Origin: CAZDBA01 sp964503615
Lineage (GTDB): Bacteria; Planctomycetota; Planctomycetia; Pirellulales; Pirellulaceae
Length of the DNA stretch: 8,507 nt
Direction: 5' to 3'
NCBI GenBank assembly: GCA_964503615.1
Contig: CAZDBA010000192.1
Coordinates: 1-8,507, forward strand
The notes under the pieces were generated by a model that was not told the DNA's origin, ran no database searches, and saw nothing but the letters and a program-made list of their open reading frames with translations. The position numbers and the translations under genes are program-made. Positions 1 through 6,422 of this stretch are shown here, one piece after another (the stretch's first letter is position 1; each line of letters begins with the position of its first letter).

Positions 1-25
1 CGCGGTCATCAGCATACAATTGCAA
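1..25 (-). CDS. Possible 5' end of a leftward gene cut by the window edge
   Basis: On the minus strand a perfect GGAGG (positions 38 to 34, within GGAGGTGA) sits 8 bases before a TTG codon (25 to 23). From there the frame is open to the window edge and reads L-Q-L-Y-A-D-D-R. An in-frame GTG at 34 to 32 overlaps the Shine-Dalgarno sequence, so it is a less likely start. An in-frame TAA lies a few codons upstream, so the frame cannot begin much earlier. If real, this gene is divergent from the one at 302 and shares its upstream region. Only eight codons are visible, so no product can be named and the match may be chance. Confidence 0.2.
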
Positions 26-163
26 ACGACTCACCTCCAAACTTTGGACTTACATGGATTCTCGATCACGGCCTGCATGTCTAAGCGATCGGCGACTTAA
101 ATAATTTTGAGAAACCGGTCATTCGAAATAAAATTCAACTCCTGTCCGGCTTCGATGGAACTT

Positions 164-169
164 TATAAT
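164..169 (+). promoter_or_regulatory. Candidate -10 box for the secreted-protein gene at 302
   Basis: A perfect TATAAT lies about 130 bases before the start codon. At 17-base spacing the -35 position holds CCTGTC, which is a poor match, so the promoter would be weak or need an activator. Transcription from here would give a leader of roughly 125 bases that contains the 200-213 palindrome. Confidence 0.3.
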
Positions 170-199
170 CCACTTCCGCGTCTATTGTGTCTGACGGAC

Positions 200-213
200 G
201 TGTAACGTTACAC
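200..213. promoter_or_regulatory. 14-bp perfect palindrome, possible operator
   Basis: GTGTAACGTTACAC reads the same on both strands. A second, overlapping symmetry pairs ATTGTGT (184-190) with ACACAAT (210-216). The site lies about 90 bases before the 302 start and downstream of the TATAAT box. That suits a dimeric helix-turn-helix repressor, but no regulator gene is visible here and the binding role is inferred from symmetry alone. Confidence 0.3.
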
Positions 214-291
214 AATCATGGAGCGATCATGCTTAATTACTCTTCGTGCTTTCTCCAACGTCATGGTTGTTGCTGATTGCTGAAACTTTGT

Positions 292-296
292 GAGGT
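292..296 (+). promoter_or_regulatory. Ribosome binding site deciding the start at 302
   Basis: GAGGT lies 5 bases before the ATG at 302. An in-frame GTG at 290 overlaps this site and would have to be read without it, so the ATG at 302 is the better start. Confidence 0.6.
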
Positions 297-301
297 TAAA
301 A

Positions 302-1123
302 ATGAGACGTCTTAGAATTGTTGGACCACTGGTAATGGTCGTCGTCAGTATATTCGCAGCTGTTGCTGCGGAGGCACCGGCTCAGGACCCTCAGCCGGAG
401 TTGCCCCAAAGGCAACGTTTCAACCAAGTTTTCGTCAAACTGATCGTGCCCGACACTTCGATCAACCCCGAGAACGACCCTCTCGTTGAGTCTTGGATTG
501 CAGGGAAACTCAACAAGTTGGGCGAGAAAGAATATTTTGCGATCACAGACTGGGTGCCTGTTTGTGATGCGTTACTTGAGGACGATGTTGTAGACAATTG
601 TGTCTGGGATGGGGGTCGTTTAAACCAGATTCACTATTGCCCGGTCAGCGGAGACATTTCTGACCGAAAAAATGGCCAACTAATGGTTAACGTTAGTGGT
701 TGGTTGCCAGTGGCAGGCTGTCAGGCCAGCATCACCTTATCGGATGAACCTGGTAGTCGAGCAATTGGCCCTTTGCAGATTGAGGGACAAAAGCCGGTGA
801 AGATCGAAGATCCGCTCCCCTACGTGGCAGTCATCATCGCGCCGCCTGAAAGGAAAGAACTGGAGGCCGGTATGATCGAAGAGTTGGACGCCGAATATCA
901 ACAACAAGCGTTGCAAATTGCAGAGAAAAAGTTGGAAGAGATGGATATTCCTTTTCGGGAACGGACACCCACCTTTAAAACAGTTATGAAAAACGCAAAC
1001 CGCTTGCTCGAAATCAGATATTCCCCCTCCGATCCAAACGTCCGTGCGGGTGATTGGATCCTGAGTTTTGATCCAAGCAAACCGATCGAAGCGAATCCCG
1101 TTGACATCAAAATCTGGCGTTAG
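302..1123 (+). CDS. Secreted protein of unknown function (273 aa)
   Basis: I do not recognise the family. Residues 1-27 form a classical signal peptide: Arg-rich start (MRRLR), hydrophobic core about 7-22, and an A-P-A cleavage site before Gln28. The mature protein should be periplasmic or extracellular. It has four cysteines (C88, C100, C113, C140), enough for two disulfides in an oxidising compartment. Residues about 183-213 are highly charged (Glu, Lys, Gln) and likely a long helix, possibly coiled coil. The rest looks mixed or beta-rich and ends in IKIWR. There are no membrane segments after the signal peptide and no enzyme motif I can name. The start at 302 is chosen over GTG at 290 because GAGGT lies just upstream. 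The gene stands alone: the next gene runs towards it, and a hairpin between them ends that gene. A 140-aa antisense frame overlaps it and looks like a shadow. Confidence 0.8.
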   Translation: MRRLRIVGPLVMVVVSIFAAVAAEAPAQDPQPELPQRQRFNQVFVKLIVPDTSINPENDPLVESWIAGKLNKLGEKEYFAITDWVPVCDALLEDDVVDNCVWDGGRLNQIHYCPVSGDISDRKNGQLMVNVSGWLPVAGCQASITLSDEPGSRAIGPLQIEGQKPVKIEDPLPYVAVIIAPPERKELEAGMIEELDAEYQQQALQIAEKKLEEMDIPFRERTPTFKTVMKNANRLLEIRYSPSDPNVRAGDWILSFDPSKPIEANPVDIKIWR

Positions 1124-1342
1124 CCAACTCGCGGAAAACAATGGGAACCGGACTCGCATGGTTTAGAAAGACGAAGCGATCGCCCAATTTGAGAAAAGAA
1201 TTGATCGGCAACCTATCCCGGACAGAACTGAGAAACCTTTTGTTGCTTCGGAGCTCCGCTGATTTGGCTCCGCCATTTTCATCTGCTACGATTCCTACCT
1301 CGGAGGTGGTTATCGGCTCGGTGATCGCGAAGTTCTATCTAC

Positions 1343-1377
1343 AAAAAAACAGACTGGCTCAATCGAGCCAGTCTGTT
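1343..1377 (-). terminator. Rho-independent terminator of the dockerin gene
   Basis: Positions 1348-1360 and 1365-1377 form a perfect 13-bp stem with a 4-base loop (arms based on ACAGACTGGCTC). On the minus strand the stem is followed directly by seven T residues (A-run 1343-1349 on the plus strand, overlapping the stem base). It lies about 25 bases past the stop at 1403. On the plus strand a short T-run begins a few bases after the stem, so weak termination of the 302-1123 transcript is also possible. Confidence 0.88.
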
Positions 1378-1402
1378 ATGGTTTTTCGACTTTGACGCAG
1401 GA

Positions 1403-2347
1403 CTATGTAGTCACAGCCTTACGACGTCGACGAAGTCCGGTGGCGCCTAACGCCAATGCAGCCAAGCCAACACTCGGCTGTTCATTGGTCAATGAACTTT
1501 TGGTTTGCCCCAATACAGCGGCAGCGATTTCGTCTTGCAGCTTTAGTTCTATGGCCTGAATTTGCTCACTGCCTTGAGTATTCGAGGCATACCCGTCCAG
1601 TGGATTTCCGTTTGAATCCGACCAACTTACACTCGAACCGCCACTTAAGAGTCCGATGAATGGTGCAATGTCCTGGAAGTCGACTACTCCACTCTCATCG
1701 ATATCAGCTTCAGCTTGAAATTCGCCCATAGCTAGCCGGCTAATAAAGGGGGCGATATCTGAAAAGTCAATACTACCGTCCTGATTGACATCGCCCAATA
1801 AAACACCACCACTTGGGACGGTAATCGTAAAATCGTTCATTCCGTTTGCGTCATTTACGGCTACTTCACCATCAAGGAATATGACCGGAACATTACCATT
1901 GCCGAGATCGACCCTAAAGTAACCAACCTGGCCAAATTCTGAAATAAATCCGAAGGTACGGACACCTGTTCCAGTAACAGAGAGTTGGTTCACTCCACCA
2001 CCAGTAGACCCATCAAACACATCACCAGGCGAAAGCTGGAAAAAATCTTGTGCACCATTGGCAATTCCGAATCCATTACCTGCTCCAAAACCGTAGTCAC
2101 CGTTATTGAAAGCAATAATATTAAATGCGGCTGGGGCACCAAAACTCGTTACACCATTGACAGCAACCTCAAATCCGGGGTCGGCGGAGCCGTTGCCTGG
2201 AAAAAAAGGTACCGTGCCGGGCATGAAAGTCAGATCTGCATTAGAGTCGATCGTATCCATTTGAGCGCAAAGCTCGGGGGCTGAATACAATGAAGTAAAG
2301 GCAGCGCCAAACGAAGCTGCTGCAAGTTTGGTTTTTGAAATTTTCAT
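1403..2347 (-). CDS. Secreted dockerin type I protein with PEP-CTERM-like tail (314 aa)
   Basis: Residues 1-29 look like a signal peptide (MKISKTKLAAASFGAAF, then small residues), cleaved near SAPELCAQ. Residues about 30-180 form a Gly/Asn/Phe-rich, probably beta-sandwich region with no catalytic motif I recognise. Residues 184-235 hold two EF-hand-like dockerin loops. Loop 1 has ligands D186, N188, D190, S192, D194 and D197. Loop 2 has D215, D217, S219, V221 (backbone), D223 and D226. Each is followed by the same DIAPFI helix start. Dockerins bind calcium and usually a cohesin partner; in planctomycetes they occur without known cellulosomes. Residues 290-314 resemble a sorting tail: EQPS, a hydrophobic stretch (GLAALALGATGL) and RRRRK. 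In PEP-CTERM systems such a tail is cut by an exosortase, but here PEP is replaced by EQP. The start is supported by GGAG at 2359-2356, 8 bases upstream. The protein is probably surface-located or extracellular; its substrate is unknown. Confidence 0.9.
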   Translation of the reverse strand: MKISKTKLAAASFGAAFTSLYSAPELCAQMDTIDSNADLTFMPGTVPFFPGNGSADPGFEVAVNGVTSFGAPAAFNIIAFNNGDYGFGAGNGFGIANGAQDFFQLSPGDVFDGSTGGGVNQLSVTGTGVRTFGFISEFGQVGYFRVDLGNGNVPVIFLDGEVAVNDANGMNDFTITVPSGGVLLGDVNQDGSIDFSDIAPFISRLAMGEFQAEADIDESGVVDFQDIAPFIGLLSGGSSVSWSDSNGNPLDGYASNTQGSEQIQAIELKLQDEIAAAVLGQTKSSLTNEQPSVGLAALALGATGLRRRRKAVTT

Positions 2348-2355
2348 CAGTGTGA

Positions 2356-2359
2356 CTCC
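2356..2359 (-). promoter_or_regulatory. Ribosome binding site of the dockerin gene
   Basis: On the minus strand GGAG sits 8 bases before the ATG at 2347, which supports this start and keeps the complete signal peptide. Confidence 0.6.
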
Positions 2360-2604
2360 AGAGAGTTAATAGGAATGACTTCGACAAAGACTAGCACACC
2401 TTGAGTTTTTCAAATGAGCTGGCTATCTGCAATCTGCTTTGATCCCTGAAAACAAAATTCGAATTGAATTCTGGGCTGGTCAATTGAGGTGGGATAAACC
2501 ACAGGTAGGTACAGTCTGAGATATCAAATATAAGTAAAATGCGTGGTCAATACAAGTTTTTCTAAAAACGAGCGACACTTCAATTGGTATGAATCGAAAC
2601 AAAA

Positions 2605-5538
2605 TCAAGCCTTTTCACGGTGCAGCGTTGAGTCAACAGTTGCAACCATCGCCGAAACGTCTAACTCCCTATCTAGAAATTCGGCAATCTGGCGGGCAAT
2701 CTTTTCCGGATCCTCTATGGCATTAGCATAGCCTACTGACAAAAGGGGGTTTCCATGAGAGGCCACCATTTGGGCAGCCATGAAAGCTTGTTGAAGAAAA
2801 ACTTCCTGCAACCGCTTGTCCTCAATATTTCCACCTTGTTTTTCCAAACGCCCAAGCATTCGATTTTGCGAAGAGACGATTTCTTTTATATCCCGTTGCA
2901 TAAACAACACCCGGTATCGTTCTTGCTGAGGTAAGTAGGGCACGACCGGCGCGACAACTTTAATTACCTTTCCTCGGCAATCCTTAACCCACGCGTTGTC
3001 TGTCACCAGTCCTTTGACTGCATCGGCTTCGAAGTAGCCGTTCGGATTGTTTTCGTCCGGCTTCCGCTGGTTGTCGGTATAAATTTCCAGCCCGGCGGCG
3101 GCCAGCATTTGCATCATCATCGAGGTCCCCGAACGAGGTAAACCGGAAACAACAATGATTTCTTTGTCTTCAGGTTTTGGATGGACTTCTTGAGTTGCCG
3201 ACTTTTGCGGGGGCTGCGAAAGTCGAGGAAGGATTCCCAATTTGGCGAGAGCCTCGCTAGGCAATTCGGGCAAGATTTGTTCAAAATCGATGTCTTCTAT
3301 TGGAGGAAACTCCATTGTTCCCGCCGCCTCTTGTATTACCTCTTGATTGTCGTGTGCCAGATTTTTGGCACTGCCACGATGCTCAATCGCCAACTCAGGC
3401 TCATCGATCGCGTCATAAATCTTCGCCAGCAAGTCATGAGCTTCCTGGAAATTGGGGTTCTGTTTCAGCGCGGTTTTCAACGAGTTGATTGCTCCGCCAA
3501 CATTCCCGCTTCGGTTTTGCGCCCGGGCATAAAAGTAATGCGCGACTGGAAAGCGATACTTCAAACCGATCGCCCGCTTGCCATACTCAAGTGACTTACG
3601 GACTTTGCCCCATTCGATATAGGTGCGGCATAGCCCCATCAAACAGTTTGGGTCAAGCTCGTCCAGTGCCAACCCACGTTCAAAGGCAGCTTCGGCTTCT
3701 TCATATTGCTCCAAACCGACGTACACATTGCCCACATGAAACTGAAATTCAGGCTTGGGTGACTTCATCAGTTTCGCCGCTTCGAGGAGCTTGGCCGCTT
3801 GTTGGAAATCTCCCTCGGCTGAGGCAACTATCGCCGCCAAAAAATCGAGTGTTTGAGGGTTGCCTTGAGCAGTAGCTCGAAGACTGCGAATCACCTGCAA
3901 CTCGTCGTCCTCGAATAGCTTTGGTTTCCCTTGGTTATTAAGCTTTGCCAAAGTTGGAGCATCTTTGTCCGGGTTTTCATCGTCCTGTTTTTTCAGATCT
4001 ATCCATGCCGCCTTTCGCTCATGTGCAAGCTCAGCAACGCTTTGGAGCTTCTTTTTAGCCGCAGTAGATGCAACCAGCCACCGTCCTTTGAGATCCGCGA
4101 TCAGTGCTTTCAAATCGGCATTGCGACCCGTCGCCCGCAAACAATTGGCCAACTGGATCCCAAAACGAAATTCCAATGGATTGTTTAGATACAAATTTTG
4201 CAACAACGGAATCGCTTCACCGTGTTTGCCTTCGTCCATGAAAGAACGAGCAAGGTTGTAATCCAACTCGCGTTGAGTATCGACAATGGCTTTGCTGATG
4301 TCTTGATCGGGAGCATTGATGTAGCCCAAGGCGACCAGTTGGTCCAACGCTGCTTGAGATTCAGCCGGATCGATCACCATGTCTTTTGGATGCCGACCGT
4401 CGTTGCCTTGCACGTCTTCCCAACTGGCGATCCACTCAATTTGGTGTTCTTCCTCGTACACATCCACCAACGGTTTTCCATCCATGTCCTCAGCAACAGG
4501 TAACCCAAACAGAGTCAGTAACGTGGGGGTGATATCCAACAGGTTGGCACCGTGAATCAATTGGTCTTGCTGCACACCGGGACCATTTAAAACGAAGATG
4601 CCGTAATCGCGATGCTCAACGGCTGGCCCAGCTGGTTCTGTTGGAATCCCTTTGGGGCGCAAGTGGTCCGGGTGGAATCCATGATCGGAAATCAACATCA
4701 CGGTCGTGTCTTCGTTGGTTAGCTCGAGCAGACGCCCCAACATCATGTCGTGGTAAACGTAACCCGTTGTGACCACATGTTGGTAAATCCGAAAATCATC
4801 ATCGCTGATCTGCGGTTGCTGTGGTGGATGGTACTTCATGAACCCGTGACAAAAATGGTCAATGGCGTCGTAGTAGATGGCAGCAAAGTCCCAATCCTGT
4901 TTTTCCAACAATTCAGTTGCCGTGGCATGAATGGTCGAACATTCGGCCAGCACTCTCATGACCGAATTAACACGCCGATCGATGTTCTGATCGATTTCGG
5001 CTCCGTTAGGCAAAAACGGCAAAATGTCTTGGCGAGTCAATTCCAAAGGGTGCACGCGAAGCTCAGAAAGCGTAGCCGTCAACTCGTTGGGGTGTATGCA
5101 TCTGGGCAACAGTTTCCACGGATCAGCAGGCTTTTGGGGAGCCTTGTGGAAAAAGTCAGATACCATCACTCCATCAATGGGCTCAGCCGGGTGACTGGGC
5201 CACCAGCCCACGACCAATGAACGAAGATCGTTCTGATTGAGAATATTCCATATCGCTTTACACTTACGCGACGTGTTGTTCATGGGTTGTACGCCCGTGC
5301 CAGCCGCATTCGGTTCAGAGAAACCATAGATGCCGTGTTTGCTGGGACGTTTGCCAGTGGCAATCGAAGTCCACAGCATTGGAGACAAAACAGGGGAGAG
5401 CGTTCGCAAGTTCCCCATGGTGCCGCCTTCGACGAGCTTGCGGGTGTGAGGCATCCTGCCGCGATCCATCAAATCGTTGATGATTTTCCAGTCTGCAGCG
5501 TCCCAGCCGATCAACAGAACTTTTTTTGAGTTGGGCAT
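2605..5538 (-). CDS. Phosphodiesterase-TPR-sulfotransferase fusion protein (977 aa)
   Basis: There are three parts. (1) Residues about 5-350 are an alkaline-phosphatase-superfamily domain of the type I phosphodiesterase/nucleotide pyrophosphatase kind. Visible metal and catalytic positions are D13 (GWDAADW), S52 as likely nucleophile (LSPMLWTSIATG), D227 and H231 (DAIDHFCHG), D285-H286 (ISDHGFHP) and H309 (EHRDYGIF). (2) Residues about 425-720 hold TPR repeats, clearest at 597-720, for protein binding; a Lys/Asp-rich linker interrupts them near 490-545. (3) Residues 794-977 form a compact sulfotransferase-like P-loop domain. VVSGLPRSGTSMM (796-808) is the 5'-phosphosulfate loop, NPNGYFEADAV (831-841) is typical of this short family, and RDIKEIVSS (882-890) supplies R882 and S890 for the 3'-phosphate. 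No signal peptide or membrane segment is seen, so it is probably cytoplasmic, where PAPS is found. The start is fixed by the need for D13; no clear Shine-Dalgarno precedes it. The substrate is unknown. Domain assignments are firm, but true sulfotransfer activity is not certain. Confidence 0.92.
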   Translation of the reverse strand: MPNSKKVLLIGWDAADWKIINDLMDRGRMPHTRKLVEGGTMGNLRTLSPVLSPMLWTSIATGKRPSKHGIYGFSEPNAAGTGVQPMNNTSRKCKAIWNILNQNDLRSLVVGWWPSHPAEPIDGVMVSDFFHKAPQKPADPWKLLPRCIHPNELTATLSELRVHPLELTRQDILPFLPNGAEIDQNIDRRVNSVMRVLAECSTIHATATELLEKQDWDFAAIYYDAIDHFCHGFMKYHPPQQPQISDDDFRIYQHVVTTGYVYHDMMLGRLLELTNEDTTVMLISDHGFHPDHLRPKGIPTEPAGPAVEHRDYGIFVLNGPGVQQDQLIHGANLLDITPTLLTLFGLPVAEDMDGKPLVDVYEEEHQIEWIASWEDVQGNDGRHPKDMVIDPAESQAALDQLVALGYINAPDQDISKAIVDTQRELDYNLARSFMDEGKHGEAIPLLQNLYLNNPLEFRFGIQLANCLRATGRNADLKALIADLKGRWLVASTAAKKKLQSVAELAHERKAAWIDLKKQDDENPDKDAPTLAKLNNQGKPKLFEDDELQVIRSLRATAQGNPQTLDFLAAIVASAEGDFQQAAKLLEAAKLMKSPKPEFQFHVGNVYVGLEQYEEAEAAFERGLALDELDPNCLMGLCRTYIEWGKVRKSLEYGKRAIGLKYRFPVAHYFYARAQNRSGNVGGAINSLKTALKQNPNFQEAHDLLAKIYDAIDEPELAIEHRGSAKNLAHDNQEVIQEAAGTMEFPPIEDIDFEQILPELPSEALAKLGILPRLSQPPQKSATQEVHPKPEDKEIIVVSGLPRSGTSMMMQMLAAAGLEIYTDNQRKPDENNPNGYFEADAVKGLVTDNAWVKDCRGKVIKVVAPVVPYLPQQERYRVLFMQRDIKEIVSSQNRMLGRLEKQGGNIEDKRLQEVFLQQAFMAAQMVASHGNPLLSVGYANAIEDPEKIARQIAEFLDRELDVSAMVATVDSTLHREKA

Positions 5539-5780
5539 CTTTGATTTTGGTTTAGTATTTAACGGACAAAGTTTGAGGCCAAGTAAGCTGCAACACTACT
5601 TTCTAAGAATTTCATAGTCTAATTCGAGAGATCGAACACCGCTACATTCGACAAGCCCGATGCTTTTTTGAGTAGGCACGATGCCATCTAAAGCAGGTTG
5701 GGCTCTCGTTGCAATTGGTTGCCGGAAAAGTGTCACACTAAAGAATAGCATCCACTGGAAGAGAATAAATAAAATTAAGG

Positions 5781-5849
5781 TCTCACGCAAAGGCTCAGAG
5801 ACGCAAAGGGAAATAGCCCAACTCTTTCAACTCTCGGTTCTGCGTGAGA
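5781..5849. repeat. Imperfect inverted-repeat element with CGCAAAG words
   Basis: TCTCACGCA (5781-5789) is matched by its exact complement TGCGTGAGA (5841-5849), giving a 69-base unit with 9-bp ends and weaker pairing inside. Within the left half ACGCAAAGG occurs twice (5785-5793 and 5801-5809). From memory this resembles a widespread intergenic repeat built of TCTCACGCAAAGGCGCAAAG-like words seen in planctomycetes and other phyla. That resemblance is recollection, not a search result. It could act as a hairpin or as a non-autonomous mobile repeat. Confidence 0.55.
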
Positions 5850-6075
5850 TAGACTTGTCGTTTCAGCGCGTGAGTTGGATGGGCACTGGTACTCTGAATT
5901 TCAAAATGGAAAACACATGATCACGCTGTCGACAATATGTCTAAGTGCCAATCTAGTGGTCCGTCAAAACTGAATTCGTGTTTAAGCCATTCTGTCAAAA
6001 AGCGAGATTATGATAAATCAAACGAATTCTAAGTGTTCCCAGATTGGTAAGACAAATCGGATGACATGACCATTT

Positions 6076-6105
6076 TTATCTGTGTTCATTTGAGTTTATC
6101 TGCGG
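6076..6105. repeat. Degenerate 10-base tandem repeat (ATCTGTGTTCAT family)
   Basis: Three units follow one another: TTATCTGTGT (6076-6085), TCATTTGAGT (6086-6095) and TTATCTGCGG (6096-6105), followed by TTC. They share the pattern T-Y-A-T-Y-T-G-N-G-K. From memory this matches an intergenic repeat of the form ATCTGTGTTCATCTGTGGTT found in many unrelated bacteria. The family link has not been checked. Confidence 0.5.
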
Positions 6106-6422
6106 TTCGTCATCCTAATCAATGCCTGCTGTCTAGTTGCCGGGAATATTAGACCAACATTGGTCAAAGGCATAAAACTTTTGCTCTTTCAAAATGCATT
6201 TGGTACTCTGTCCGTCAAATGAGCCTTGCGATCAACTGGACCGCAGAATTGGATGATTGCTTGATCCGGCTTGATGATCGCAGTTGTTCCTTATCCAACC
6301 GCATGACTAAGGCACTTTACATTGATTCAGATCCCGTCAAGTTGTTTTACGCCTGAGGAATGAAAGTGCGGAACGAATCGAGATGCAACAAAAACACTCC
6401 ACATGGATAACAAAAGAGGAAT

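Larger units (their letters stand above)
5539..6422. other. Long intergenic region without a convincing gene
   Basis: About 880 bases separate the fusion gene from the next rightward gene. The two short frames inside (64 and 79 codons) run through a repeat element and lack a good ribosome binding site. The region holds a hairpin-type repeat (5781-5849), a 10-base tandem repeat (6076-6105), an inverted repeat ACGAATTC/GAATTCGT (5972-5979 and 6022-6029), a small palindrome GACCAA-CA-TTGGTC (6152-6165), and several 9-10 base words that recur in shuffled order. The leftward fusion gene must have its promoter near 5545-5600, but I see no good consensus there. Confidence 0.6.

Noticed and set aside
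737..1159. Leftward 140-codon frame
   Set aside because: Antisense to the secreted-protein gene, rich in Phe/Cys/Arg in a way typical of shadow frames, and no ribosome binding site stands out.
1141..1395. Rightward 84-codon frame after the 302-1123 gene
   Set aside because: No ribosome binding site, no recognisable composition, and its last codons run through the terminator hairpin at 1348-1377.
2556..2569. GTTTTT-CT-AAAAAC inverted repeat downstream of the fusion gene
   Set aside because: Pure A-T stem of 6 bp with a 2-base loop and no following T-run; too weak to call a terminator.
4750..5220. Rightward 156-codon frame
   Set aside because: Antisense inside the phosphodiesterase domain, whose catalytic motifs fix the coding strand.
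5596..5790. Leftward 64-codon frame in the long spacer
   Set aside because: Begins inside the repeat (MRETLILF) and has no ribosome binding site or family features beyond a hydrophobic stretch.
5681..5920. Rightward 79-codon frame in the long spacer
   Set aside because: Passes straight through the 5781-5849 repeat; the SETQRE-like peptide is a known kind of artefact of that repeat.
5972..6029. ACGAATTC/GAATTCGT inverted repeat as possible ends of a small mobile element
   Set aside because: Only 8 bp, about 58 bases long, with no target duplication I can see; left as part of the spacer description.
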